Part shown: one piece after another, positions 35,001-47,380 of the stretch
How the letters are laid out: every line of letters begins with the position of its first letter
Position numbering within the stretch: the stretch's first letter is position 1
The notes under the pieces: generated by a model
The model's database searches: none
What the model saw: only the letters and a program-made list of their open reading frames with translations
What the model was told of the DNA's origin: nothing
NCBI RefSeq assembly: GCF_009017415.1
Contig: NC_092404.1
Location: 2,046,001-2,110,000, forward strand
DNA: 64,000 nt
DNA from: Aspergillus flavus
Lineage: Eukaryota; Ascomycota; Eurotiomycetes; Eurotiales; Aspergillaceae
Direction: 5' to 3'
Translations under genes and position numbers: made by a program

Positions 35001-35791
35001 AGGGCACGGTTGCCTGCAAGGGCCAAGCCATATGCATGATTGTCGTTCTTATCCTCACAGTCGGATACCAACTTCTGCTGAATGATGCCTTCGGCCCCCT
35101 GATCCGTTATCTACCAATTACGTTGGAGGATGAGGCGGTGCGTCGGGATGAGGAGTTTGAGCGTGCCCAACGTGTCCGGCTTGGATTGCTTCAGGATGAT
35201 GAATTGAACTCTGACAAAGGTCAACAGTCAGGCCACGAAGAACATAGGGGCCGCCAGACGGATCGAGCAACTCATGATATCGAGCTCAAGGATATTGAAG
35301 CTAGCATGGAGCGAGGTACTGAGGCCCAGGCCAGGCGGCCTAGTCTCGGGCCTAAGCGTCAGTCTTGGGCTGACAGATCTTCACGTGGACGGTCGAAGTA
35401 TTTCGGGGCCAACTCCGACAGCTCGGTCCCGACGGTGCAGCAAATTCGTGAGAAGGTAGCGGAGGATGCTGAAGCCCAAGGCGCTCCTACCAATCAAGTG
35501 GGCCCAGCCCTATTTGCTGGGATCCATGACGAGCTGGAAGATCTCACGCCGGAAGAACGTGACCAGCTAGTTCAGCGAGCCTTCCAGCACGATGCGCTGC
35601 GAGCCAAGCGTCCCGTGATCTGGATTCCGCGGGACGACCTTGGAGTCAGTGATGACGAAGTGTACCGGACTCAACGGTTCAGCAAACACATCTGGATCAG
35701 CAACGAGTACCAGGCATTGGACGGCAAGTGCCGCACGATCTTCAGTCGCAGTCCGCCGGACTTTTCGGAAGTGGATCTCATCCAGTTATGA
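32095..35791 (+). CDS. CSC1/OSCA-like cation channel family protein (RSN1/PHM7 type, DUF221)
   Basis: Spliced CDS join(32095..32261, 32314..34712, 34782..35791), 1191 residues. The family includes osmosensitive, calcium-permeable channels (Csc1, OSCA/TMEM63) and yeast Rsn1, which affects membrane-protein export. The N-terminal membrane domain starts with INTFLASLATAIVIFAVEFLLFLLL (first helix split from YQPRTYLVP by intron 1), then ILPVLLPL and HLIMAIITIVYVC. A long cytosolic region (about 200-580) includes TTVLVTAIPERW and a Ser/charged-rich insert. The conserved core has PDDVIWDNMSIRWWERYLR and many hydrophobic helices (about 610-880). The C-terminal tail has PVIWIPRDDLGVSDDEV. The subgroup looks like Rsn1/Phm7 rather than Csc1 itself. 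Confidence 0.9.
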
Positions 35792-38700
35792 GTACGGTAT
35801 TTAGAATCTTAGAACATCGACCACCAAGCTTGTGGTTAGCTACGACCCTGCATGATGATTTGACTGATTTAGCTTTTGTTCCCACTGGCATGGGTTGGCG
35901 TTGCACTTGTACATGTACATAGATAAAACTAATTGATTGACTTTTATGCATGAAACCACAAAAGTTTCTTCTGTAACCTGGACGAACACAGCGTTAAATT
36001 TTCAACAGTATTTATTCAGCAGGAACAATCAAGTATGCTGGTATCCTCGTCTGATGTGCAAAATAACCGTGGCGCAAAACCAGTGATTTTTCAATATGTA
36101 GTGGATCATCCAAGGGTGGTGCAAATGCTCTGAAAGCTTAATGGCTCCTAAGCACTTAGCTTGGAATGCTTGACCATTCCAAGGGTTAACACTATGGAAG
36201 CGATTAATAAACAATATATGACTCGCGGGAATGCCCAGATCGGTCGCAATGAGCGCCGTACGCGAGGGCACTCACGGTTTCAGATGTAAACTGTAAAAGT
36301 CATAAAGTACGCGATGGGTATGTAGCAGTAATCAGAGACGATATGTGAAATCCCGGAGAAGTGCCGAAGTCAGGGTTAGATTGTATCTCGGTTATTTAAG
36401 CTGAGATATCCCCATTCATTCAGAATCCATGAAGATTACACGACTCCCACTCAGCAAAGAGTGTTTTCAGACTTTTCTTTTTCCGTCTGGGGGATTCCGA
36501 TTGCGTCGGAGGATCTCCCCGAATGACAGAGAGGGCGGAGGACCGAAACCACGACGCAATAGAATTATTACTAGCTCTGAAGCAGAATCGGTTGGAACCG
36601 ATCCTACCAATAACAGCATTCTTCAAGCCTCGTTACGAGGAGCGAAGAAGCTACTCCATAGCGTCCTATAACTAGTCTAGGCCCCCAGTCAATTGAACGC
36701 CCATGGGGCGACCCACCGGCACTTCCGATAATGTGGATTCCCACGCTTACGGAGTACGGAGTATTGGTCTTCATGAACGTTGGGCTGTCATCGTAGTAAT
36801 CTCTTTTTTGGGTTTCACCTTGCACATAGCGTTCCCTCTAGTGGGAGAAAATTCCGAATATAGTATCTTGTCCAACCATTTCTAATATACCGCATTGATA
36901 CCAGACGGAGTCCGTAATTGAAAGTAGGGAGACTGTTGTTATGTCTATTGACTTGAACTTGCGGCATACTCCAGTTACTCGGTAGCGGTAGATGAGGGCT
37001 TCGGCCGAAGCCGAATCATGCCGCTCTGTTTATTTCAAGTATCATGCGGTTCAATGGCCCCAGTTATTTGAGATGTGGGTGTGGTTAGGTAAGTATATTA
37101 TCTAACTATAAGCGTTCTCTGTGCATCATCATTTCGACTTTTCTCTGGGGTAATTTTAAGATTTTGCTATAACAAAATCACTGTCGGGTAAGTTTCATAC
37201 AGTTGTGACTTTTTTTGTCTGGTTGTATATAAAAGTTTCAGATATTTTCTTACATGTTTTGTCTGTTTCATCTGAATGAGGGGTCATGAATCCCGTTTCG
37301 GCAGTTAAGCATAGTATTGGAAGAATAGAGACTTCGTCATATACAACTCCCCAAGTGGTTGTCGTCGAAACTAAATTTGATTACGTGTTTGGTGTAATCG
37401 TCTCTTCTTAATTCGTTCGCTATTTCTATTGAAACTGATTAGACAAGGATGGAGTCAACTAGGAATGGGCTTCGTATCACTTCTACATCCAATATCTGGC
37501 GAATTGGAGATGTTGTTTCTGCTGGGTTTTCTTCAGATGGGAGAGACCATAGTGAGCCTATCCTATCGTCGCCCTGACCTCACACAGATGGAGCTTATGG
37601 ATACCTTCAAGCATCCCGATAAGCCAACGAAAAGACTCAATAGGTGTATATCATACCAAAAGATGATCGATGATAACTCTAAAAAAAGGTGACAAAGTGA
37701 TTGTTGTGGTACCCAGTATCAGACCAGATGCTGAATCCAAGCGCCGTGCTCAATTCAAGGCAGTGGTACGTCAATATTACGACCTGTCTTCTAATTTCTT
37801 GTATGATAGGTACTTCGTCAGTTACTCGTCAATGATTCTGCTCGTTGTACGCCTAGTCTATAACAGGATGAAGGATGTGCAACCCTAAGTGTACAAAAAC
37901 CAAGCGAGCGAAAAACATTATGATTTAATTGATGACTAGATATCCTAGTATGTAGAAAACACCGGCAGGATGATAAGATCCTTTATATAAGAGATCTCTC
38001 CCAAAGGATCTTAAGAAGATAGGATTCAGGTGGTGCAAATATGCGCTTGCTACAATAGGAGACACTTGTATATGTGTTTCTACGGCGGACGGATGTATGA
38101 AATTGAATTAGCTCTACATGGATCGTGGACTCAATACTCTTTCCCATCATCCTCTCTCTTCCTTTTCCAATTTTACCTCGTGTTTATTCCAAGTAAGCCT
38201 GAGGAAACAAAAGTCATCATGTTGAGACTTGGCTCCAGAGTCTGTAACCTTTCTATGTCACCTTTATTTTGGAACATGCAAAGCATCGTACTGACAGCCT
38301 TTGCTTCGTCTTCAAGGATTTATCCAAGCGACAGTGGGACATCGTCAGTAGAGCGGTTTGAAGAGAATCAATAGACGAGGAATGAGCATCTAATTTATGG
38401 CAGGTGGAATGCCTCAGGCTGTGCAGATCTCCAACACCAAAACCAGGAGGCATGATTTACGATACCGGGCTAGACAAACTGCTACTATACTTGCCAGTTT
38501 GACCATTCTGGCATGCGCTAATACATGACACGGCCTTGGTTGATTTTGGATCCGACTCAAAGACAAAGGTTACACTGAGTATAGAGCCTTTTGGGCAGGT
38601 TCAGCGAAGCTCTGTTCATCTATTAACTATTGATGCTTTAACACGGGCCGCCCATAACCTTTTCCAATCAAACCCCTCATATACGCCAAGAGAGGGGCTA

Positions 38701-40782
38701 GGATAGATATGCTTAAACAGGCAGATCAGCTTATGCACCCGTAAAACAGGTGAACTGTATTCCGGGAGCTAATGCAATGATTTGCCGGATTCAAAAGGGA
38801 TCGGAAATAAAGTAAGCCTCTGGGTAGCTGATAAGTTAGCCACAGCCTTACAGGGACGGATTCGACGGAATGACGCTGTAGAGGCAATCCAAGCAAATGA
38901 AGCAACCCAGGCCATTTACATGCTCGCCAGTGGGCGGACCTTATTGCAGGAATGCCATGATAGTTTACCTTGTACGTGCAATGGAACCTACTTTTTCATA
39001 CTATTATTTACTTCTTTCTTAAATTCAGAGTAGGCGGTACTTTTGTAGACAGCCAGGCGGGTCGGTTATCGTTGCCACAAATTGAACCCTTGCTCATATA
39101 TTCCCGTTCTTTAACGAATTCCTATTATTCAAATCACCACTCCCATTGCCATGTCAGCTACCCAACTGTCTTCTTTTTACTGGGTATTTACTTGTTCCCT
39201 TATGCACGCTAAGAGTCCACCAAGTTTGGTGCGAATACGAAACCTGCAATTGCGCCAACATCCCTTTCTACAAGCAAACGGGGATGATCTCAGAGGGCGA
39301 CCGAATTGGGAAATGCTGCACGTGTGCCTTGTTATGGGATCGGATGATGCTTGCATTATGAGAGAGACAAAGAACGCAGCACCTTCCCTGTCAGTCCCTC
39401 GACTCCCTTGCCGTCGAGTTGGGTAGAAACAATTGAGCAACATGCCGATTGGCTTGTGGAGCCTGTATTTCCGTGGCCTGCAGTCTAAATCATGTCCCAC
39501 AGTGGATCTAGACTGTGGCCTTCGCCCGTCAATATCTGAGGGCCTTGCACTATGATTCATAATGCAAATTGCTTTACTTGTCCGCCCACGGAGGAAATGT
39601 CTCAACTGTGCTCCGGAATAGCGATGAGACACTGTTTATTTGTGCATTTGTTTGTAATCTTCGTTATTCTTTTCTCTTCCGCCGTCTTCGGATTTCCCCC
39701 CAGCAGCGGGTTGTTAGGGTTTGCCGGAAATCACAGAACGACTTTTCCGAAATTTGTCCCGTGGCAGATTGATTGCCGTTGAACTGTTCGGAGGAAACAC
39801 CTCCGAAGTCTTTCATATATGGATCGACCATATGCACTGTGGGTTTATTATATAGGTTTCTTTTACGGAGAGAAAGAGAGCGAGAGAGATAGCCAAACAC
39901 CGTGAGTGTTACCTTGCTTCACCGTGTCGGTCAATTGGAAGGTAGTTATCAGTGCAAGGTCACTCATGGATTCCATACCCAGTGCGGCAGGTCGAGTCCT
40001 TGACTGGGCTGATTGATACTGAGGTGAATTACGAGTCAAAGGAAACTTTTAGCATTCCATTTCGACCGGACGTTTAGCAGAGAAAATAGTAGACGCTAAG
40101 ATAGGCAAAGAGACTCCACTAGGACGAGCACATGCTTGGGCGAGTGGCTGTGATGGGTTTGCCAGACAACCTTAGCCTCTTACCCTTGAATCGGGACGGA
40201 CCAGGGTGGTATAATGGACAAATCGGGTCGCAAAACGTGCGTGGACTAAGACGATCATGGAAATAGACTAATATCGGTTATGAAAGCTATCTCCTATCGG
40301 GACGCTTTTCAGTGGTCAATGCATGGGAAGGTAAGCGGACCCCGTAATAACCATACGTCAATACGGCTGGGACTAACGTTTTAGCCGGCGAGGCTAGTCT
40401 ACTTTGAGCTCCGCTCCAGACTCGTGATGTCGAGGTACAGCTGTAGTATCTCCCTCTTCTCTCTTTCCCTCTGTACCATCACCAAGTACTAGTCTATCCC
40501 CTGAACTGAAAGGGCTGGGAATTAAAAAAAAAGAAAGAAAAAAAGAATTTTTTTTTCGCCACTGTATGTTTCACTGCATGCTAGTCAGTCAGATCTCCAC
40601 TCGGTCGTTGAATTTGATTCCCATATCATAAGCTACCGACCTCTTGTCTTTTTCCTTCCTCTGCCTTTTCTCGCGCATTTCATGATGCTCTTTTTCCACA
40701 TCTAACATTCCCCTCCCCGCTTCATCATCTCCAGGAACCCTTTCTCCTTGGTAAATATCATTTTACTCCAAGTTAATCCATC
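35792..40782. other. About 5 kb without a supported gene
   Basis: The largest gap in the window. Many stops in all frames; the ORFs are all under about 115 codons, overlap one another, and show no motif I know. I find no transposase or polymerase fragments, no long terminal repeats and no tRNA. A perfect 16-bp palindrome is at 36997-37012. A tandem CGGAGTA doublet is near 36751. The right end (about 40450-40780) is pyrimidine-rich and looks like the VTC4 promoter and 5' UTR. It may hold non-coding RNAs or an ancient decayed element. Confidence 0.5.
36997..37012. repeat. Perfect 16-bp palindrome
   Basis: GGCTTCGGCCGAAGCC is its own reverse complement with no loop. It lies in the gene-free region. 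It could be a dimeric protein-binding site or the remnant of a terminal inverted repeat; nothing nearby decides between them. Confidence 0.8.
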
Positions 40783-43476
40783 ATGAGGTGAGTAGAAGCT
40801 TCCCTCCAAGCTCAATGGTGGCCTGGCTAACTGTCCCCACCTCTCAAGGTTCGGAGAGCATCTCCGATCGTCGATGATCAAGGAGTACTACTGGTACTAC
40901 ATCGCCTACGATGAATTGAAAAGAGCTCTGAGGACCGACTTTGTCGCCGAACCTGTTCCTTCATATGCAAAACGCGATCGCAAGCCATGGACAGAAGAGG
41001 ACGAGAAACACTTCGTGTCGTTGCTGGAAGGTGAACTGGAAAAAGTGTTCAACTTCCAGCGCATGAAAAGCGAGGAAATTGTCCGTCGCATCCAGTCAAG
41101 CGAGAAGGAAGTCAATGATGTAGTCTCTCGCCTTGAGTCGGCGACTGCGTCGGGATCGCGCCGGCAAAGCGTCCGTTCTAACATTCACCCTCCTTCCGAT
41201 GAGGATTTCTTGGTCCTTGAGCAGGTCTTGAGTGACATCATCGCCGACGTCCATGATTTGGCCAAATTTACCCAGCTCAACTACACTGGCTTCCAGAAAA
41301 TTATCAAGAAACACGATGTATGTGCCCATTCAATGTCGCTGTTGTTGTCACCTTTCTGGTTTTTGGTTTTTACTGTGTCGGCCCCAGTGTCTGTGCACAC
41401 GAACTTCAAGCTGACCCTTCCCGATAGAAAGAAACCGGCTGGCATCTCAAGCCAGTTTTTGCGGCACGACTCAAAGCCAAGCCTTTCTTCAAAGATAATT
41501 ATGATGCGTTCGTGGTGAAGTTATCCAAGCTCTACGATCTGGTTCGCACTAAAGGAAACCCGGTTAAGGGAGACTCTTCCGCCGGTGGCACACAGCAAAA
41601 CTTCGTTCGCCAAACGACTAAATACTGGGTTCATCCTGATAATATCACCGAGCTGAAACTCATCATCCTTAAGGTATGTTCTTGCGCGGTTCACCTTAAC
41701 GATCAACACTGACCGAAGAAGCACCTCCCCGTGCTTGTCTTCAACCCCCAAAAGGAGTTCGAGGAAGAGGACACTGCCATCACCTCCATCTACTACGACA
41801 ATCCGGACACATGGGAGCTATACCAAGGACGGTTGAAGAAGACAGAAGGAGCCGAAGCTATCCGACTGCGCTGGTACGGTGGCATGAAGAGTGACCAAAT
41901 TTTCGTCGAGCGGAAGACTCATCGTGAGGATTGGACCGGAGAGAAGTCGGTCAAGGCCCGTTTCTCCCTCAAGGAAAAGAATGTCAATGCTTACCTGGCT
42001 GGAGAGCTGACGACCGACACTATTTTCGACAAGATGAGAAAGGAGGGTAAAAAGAGTGAAGAAGAAATCAACAATCTGGAACAGCTAGCCCAAGAGATCC
42101 AATACCGGGTCATCACACGACAGCTGAAGCCTGTCACTCGGACCTTTTACCATCGAACTGCCTTTCAGTTGCCGGGTGACGCCAGAGTCCGTATATCGCT
42201 CGATACTGAATTGACCATGGTCCGCGAGGATAACCTCGATGGTCACCGCAGATCTGGAGACAACTGGCGCCGAATGGACATCGGTGTCGATTTTCCTTTC
42301 TCCCAATTGCCCCCTGAAGACGTGGAACGGTTTCCTTATGCCGTCCTCGAAGTCAAACTTCAGACCCAGGCCGGTCAAGAGCCCCCTCAATGGATCAGAG
42401 ACCTGACCGCGAGTCACCTAGTAGAAGCGGTTCCCAAGTTCAGCAAGTTCATCCACGGTACAGCGACTCTTTTCCCCGATCGCATTAATCTCCTTCCGTT
42501 CTGGATGCCACAGATGGACGTGGATATTCGAAAGCCCGCGATGCGCCGGTTTGGTATTGAACGACCGCTAGCCAGTACTTCACTGTCGGCCAACGAGACA
42601 CCCGAAGACGAGTATGACTCAGACGAGGACGAGCTGGATGACAGACAAGGCCTCGCCAATGGCGATCGGAGGGGTCCCCGCAATGACCTGTTCGCCGATT
42701 CAGACGGAAATACTCTAGATATAGAGGAGCGCATCGCCGCTCAGCCGCTTCCAGGAGATGAAGACTACCCATTATATGACTCGGACGAAGAAGATACTAT
42801 CGATGCAGATGAACTGGAAGAGGCGCGACGAGTCGGCGGAATGCACTATTACCGGCAGTTGGCCAAATACTACGCCCAGCAAACTGGAAGTGCTGTAGTA
42901 TCTGGGCTTATAGCACTCATTCCTCGACCAAGACCAACCAATTTGCCGCCCCCAGAACAAAGGGGAATTGCTGTCATGGGAAACAAGCGGACCGTGAAGC
43001 GATTCATCGCCCCGAAGGGAAAACGTAAGTCTGGACCAACTCCGTCGCTATTGAGAGAGATCTAACGTATCTTAGGTATCCACGTCCCGGTCCGTGTCGA
43101 GCCCAAAGTCTACTTCGCTGCAGAGCGGACCTTCCTCTCATGGCTTGAATTCTCGATTCTTCTGGGTACTATCGCAGCCACCCTGCTGAACTTTGGCAAC
43201 GACTACATCACATTCGCATCTTCTTGGGCATTTACCGTCCTTGCGGCCCTAGCCCTCCTGTACAGTCTTGTGCTCTATATCTGGCGAGTGGACAAAATCC
43301 GCAAGCGCCGCGACGTCAAGCGGGTCTATTATGAGAAATGGGGACCCACCGTCGTTGGCGTTGGTCTCGCAGTCGTCCTGCTGGTAAACTTTATCCTACG
43401 AGCACGCCAGGCCGGATTTACCGAGAGGGACGACTACCCAGGAAACGGCCAAGGTTCCGACTCCGGAGAATTATGA
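40783..43476 (+). CDS. VTC4: Vacuolar transporter chaperone subunit 4, polyphosphate polymerase
   Basis: Spliced CDS join(40783..40787, 40849..41317, 41428..41673, 41722..43024, 43076..43476), 807 residues. Vtc4 makes polyphosphate from ATP and feeds it into the vacuole. The first coding exon is only five bases (ATGAG); splicing restores [20 protein letters not shown], the start of the SPX domain (about residues 1-160), which senses inositol pyrophosphates. The catalytic tunnel domain follows (about 190-500) with [40 protein letters not shown] and [10 protein letters not shown]. An acidic linker leads to the C-terminal DUF202 membrane domain with three helices (about 690-795). Slightly longer than yeast Vtc4 because of the linker. 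Confidence 0.95.
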
Positions 43477-43957
43477 TGTCCTCTATAATTACTCTCTGCC
43501 TTTCTTAGTTTGCTTTCCTGCTTACGTTACCCTTGTCATATTGGGATTACCCATACGCGCCAGATTGGCACCTGTGTTTATACGCGTTTTGATTAGAAGT
43601 CGATGAGCAATCACGGATACCTCAGTTTATGGATACGGATGTACTGTATAAAAAAGCATGATTATGAACCCATTCATTCCAATGAATCGTGAATAGTTGA
43701 ATAGTGACAAGTGACAATCAATGAAAGTGAATACGTTCGTCACAACTCATCCTCCCTGTTTTTCGAGAAAGAATCTCCCTGAAATCCACTACTACCTTAA
43801 AAATCAGTCTTACTGGAAGTAAAGAAGAAAGTATACTTTTACGACAACAACAATGCAACAAACAAATACAACCATAACATCATATTACATCCACATATTC
43901 CAATCATAATCATAATGATAGGTAACAATAAATAAGGTAGGTTTTAACTATAGTTAC
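43477..43957. other. Convergent intergenic region
   Basis: Between the 3' ends of VTC4 (+) and dipeptidyl-peptidase 5 (-). AT-rich; nothing further is supported. Confidence 0.4.
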
Positions 43958-46632
43958 TCACGGGTTATAATCCACAACAGGGATAACAGTATCATCCAAG
44001 CTGACAGCATCCTCGTTTGACTCTTCCACGCCTGAGTACTTGTTCAACCAGCCCAGGACCTGTTGGTGCCAGACCAGGCTGTTTTCTTTGTTTTGGACCC
44101 TGTTTTTTGTCCTTGTGTCAGTATTCTTTCTTTCGGCTATTTTGGGTTCGTGCTATGTTGTAGTTGACTTGAATAGGGAAATGGAGTAGGTGAATATTTG
44201 GGTACATACCAGTGGTTCTCATCGGGGAAGTTAAGGAATCGACTAGGGACACCGCGTTCCTGGAGGATGTTGAAGAGAGAAAGACCCTCTGAGACGGGGA
44301 GACGGTAGTCCAGATCGCTGTGGATGATGAGCATGGGGGTGCTGAATTTGAGGATCCGTTCGGGGGCAGAGGGGTCCCAGCGACGGTAGTTTTCGCGGTT
44401 ATCCCAGAATGTGCCGTTGAACTGTCTTTCGTTAGTATGACTCGATTATGGGGATCTTTGCTTAGGGAGGAAAGAAGGCGGTTGGGCTAAGGTGATTTAC
44501 CTCGTGTTGCATGAACCACAGTTCTTCGGTTGAGACCTTTGCATCTGCGACGAATGTGCCGTCGTGGCTGACCAGGGCCTTGAACTTGCGGCCCAGATCG
44601 CTGCCTTGGATCCAGTTGATCATGAAGCCACCGTAGCTGGCACCGGCGGCGACACCGTTGTCGGTGTCAATGAAGTCGAAGTTCTCGTTGACGTATTCCC
44701 AGCCTTTGACGAGGTCTTCGTAGGGGTAGCCTCCTGAAGTAGTTTGTTAGCATGGATACGGATGGAGGTTTGAAATGGGTGGGTCAGTCATACCCCATTG
44801 GTTTTGGATGGCGTCCTGGAGGGCATCGCCGAAGCCACTGCTTCCGGTTGGGTTGGGTGCGACGACTACGTATCCCTGGTCGGCGAAGACCTTGGGGTTC
44901 CAGCGGGTGCTCCAGGAGTCGAGCCACGAGCTCTGAGGTCCACCGTGAATATAATAGAGAAGAGGGTAGGACTTGCTCTTGTCGAAGTTCTCGGGGTAGA
45001 TCACAAAGGCTTGGATCTGGGATGGTTGTTAGCAAGATCGGAGAAATAGTTGGGTTCGGGTACACATACCTTAGTCCAGTTACCTTCGTAGTAGAATTCG
45101 TCAACGATTTCAGGACCCAGGCCTTTCAGCTCAGGGTCAATCTTGTTGGCTGTGGCCAGCGTCTTAATCACACCCTTCTCGGGGCTGGCGATGTAAACGT
45201 TCCAGCTGGTCCAGATGGCAGTCGAGGTAACCAGATACGTGGAATCGGGCAATTGATAGTAAGCGGATACAACGCCGCCGTCGGTGAAGTTCTTAGGCTT
45301 GTAGTCGTCACCGGCGTCTGCTGGGATAGAGAACAGACGGCTACGTCCTGCGTCTTCAACGCCAATAATAAGGTTGTCGTCATCTGCCCATTTCACGGAG
45401 TCAAGAGACCGGTCCCAGTCTGCTGCGAGGGAAGGAATAGTCTCCTCAGAGCCGACAGTGTACACATACAAGGTGCGGTGGTCTGCCTCGTAGGACTCAT
45501 CGGCCATCTGCCAATACGCAATCTTCTTGCTATCTGGGGAGAATACCGGGCTGCCGGCGTCACCCTTGACACCCTCGGGGGTACCGGGGCTATCAGGCCC
45601 ATTGATTGGCACAGCGGTTTTCGATCCATCATGGGGAACAAGGAAGATATACGCGGTGGTGTAGTTGGCACGGGGGATGTCATGTGCCTTGCTCTTGAAA
45701 GCAACCCACTTGCCATCGGGGGAAAGATCATAGTCAGAGGCGCCACCAAAAGGCGGGTAGGGGCTCTCAGCGTTCTTGACAGGGGAGACGAGGTTCTTGA
45801 GATCTCCGTCAGCCTTGTAGGTAGCCTTGCCCTTGCCCTCCGACTTCTTCAATGTGCCAGAGAACACGGCATTGAATCGGGTGGTGAGATAGTAATCCCA
45901 GTGGCGCACGTAGATGCTGTCATAGATGCGAGCAGAGCTCAGAGGCTTTGCCACTAGCTCTTCGTTGTATGCTGTGCCGTTTGCCCACGACTCGGCGTAT
46001 GCGACATAGCGCACATCGCCGGAGTCTGTGGTGACGACTTTGAAGCCAGAGAATGAAGCTGGCAACGAAGCTGCTTTGTATCTATGCGTCGAGTTAGTAA
46101 TTGGTGCATACAATCATTCGAGGAATAAGCGCTGCATACCCATTGGCGAAATCGGAGATATCCGACACCCACAATTCAACACCTCCGGGGATGTCGGCAT
46201 TGGTGCCATTGACATAGAGAACGGTCGAGTCATCCGAGCCCAGCCAAACAATCTCGGAGACATCGCTGTCATTCGTCAGGAGCTTGATATCGCCCGACTT
46301 CAGGTCCAGCACGTTCCACTGCGAGGTAGTCTTGTGGGTCTTGAAGGAGTATTGCGATTGCGAGAACACCGCGACATCCTGCGCAGCTTATGTCAGTAAT
46401 TGACATCCAGATACACGCTGATCAGAGTCTATGCTTACACCAGAAGGATTAGGGATCGCTTCCGATCTCCGCGGAGCGCTGATCAAGCCTCTGTCGTGTC
46501 CAGTTAGCAAACAAAATGCTCTGTGAAACATTGAATGATTGCGACTTACTCAGGGTTGAGGGCCAACGCGGTCGAGGCAGTGGCCGCAATGGAGAGCCAC
46601 CGAAGAGCTCCCATGTTGAGTACCGACTTCAT
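43958..46632 (-). CDS. dpp5: Secreted dipeptidyl-peptidase 5 (S9C serine peptidase)
   Basis: Spliced CDS complement(join(43958..44099, 44210..44421, 44501..44733, 44794..45016, 45070..46081, 46140..46378, 46439..46490, 46550..46632)), eight exons, 731 residues, or 725 from the next in-frame Met (46614). It releases dipeptides from oligopeptides outside the cell; the Aspergillus fumigatus homologue DppV is a known secreted antigen. The N-terminus [19 protein letters not shown] is a signal peptide. A beta-propeller-like region (about 25-460) precedes the alpha/beta-hydrolase domain with [11 protein letters not shown] (oxyanion region), nucleophile Ser about 569 in GASYGG, Asp in [11 protein letters not shown], and His in DENHW, restored across the last intron. 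N-glycosylation sequons are present. Two inverted GATA sites lie upstream. Confidence 0.93.
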
Positions 46633-47380
46633 CTCGTATCTACAGTACGAAGATCCACGACAGTCGGACCCCTAAAGAAACTGTGATACCGAAGGAAGAG
46701 AAGTGTAGAATGATCATCGACGGGGGATGACAACATGGCTGATTTATAGAGAGGGAATCACACGGAATGTCTCCGCATTTCGCGATTAAGAACCTGCCCA
46801 ATCGGGAGAGCATTGAGAGATCATAATGACTAGTAACAAAGCCGCAATGCTGCCGACATCCATGGATTGATACTAGTCATCGTGATTAGTGAGATAAACA
46901 GGTTGCAACGGAATGGGGGACTCCACCGCACTCGCGTGGTTGGTGTTGACTCCATTTCTTGGGTTACATGCCAAGAGCAATTTAAGGACAGAATCAGTTG
47001 GTTCCTCCGGTCAAGCCTCCCGTTTATCGGTTACTGCCGCCGGCGATAAGCGGGGTGGATTCAAAGTATGTACGGACCACGGCTTTATTTGTCGATGGCG
47101 ACAACTTGCGCTATCAGCACACCGACTCGTTCAATTAATTCCCATGTTCTTGGCACTTAATATCAGATAGTATTATTTGACCATCATATTATCAATCGTC
47201 CGGACTCTACCCAGAATGGCGTGACATTCATTCATGACGCGATCGGCATCGAAACAAACATAAACGGAAAAGCCCCTAGTGTATAGTACAGTAAATGGAT
47301 CTCTCGGAAAGCGAGGGTACAAGGAAAGTATAATGATATGCAATGCACTCCACATCGGAGATTAAACGCAGGAACCCCGA
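46633..47380. other. dpp5 promoter and DNA ligase I 3' flank
   Basis: 748 nt. Inverted GATA sites at 47024-47029 (TTATCG) and 47044-47049 (CGATAA) match the HGATAR consensus bound by AreA-type nitrogen regulators, about 400 bp upstream of dpp5. No gene is supported. Confidence 0.45.

Noticed and set aside
37429..37888. Adjacent ORFs of 72-87 codons in the gene-free interval
   Set aside because: I tested them as exons of a spliced gene. No family motif and no consistent donor-acceptor pair were found.
39151..39426. 91-codon ATG-started ORF, with a Cys-rich alternative frame beside it
   Set aside because: No known motif, no clear splice partners, and it lies in a region full of stops. It might be a small secreted protein exon but cannot be supported.
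39967..40012. tRNA-like B box (GGTCGAGTCC)
   Set aside because: It lacks one base of the GGTTCRANNCC consensus, and no A box or cloverleaf pairing is present upstream.
44752..45957. 401-codon ORF on the plus strand
   Set aside because: It is antisense to the dpp5 exons, whose spliced frame carries signal peptide and complete catalytic triad. The plus-strand product has no recognisable domain.
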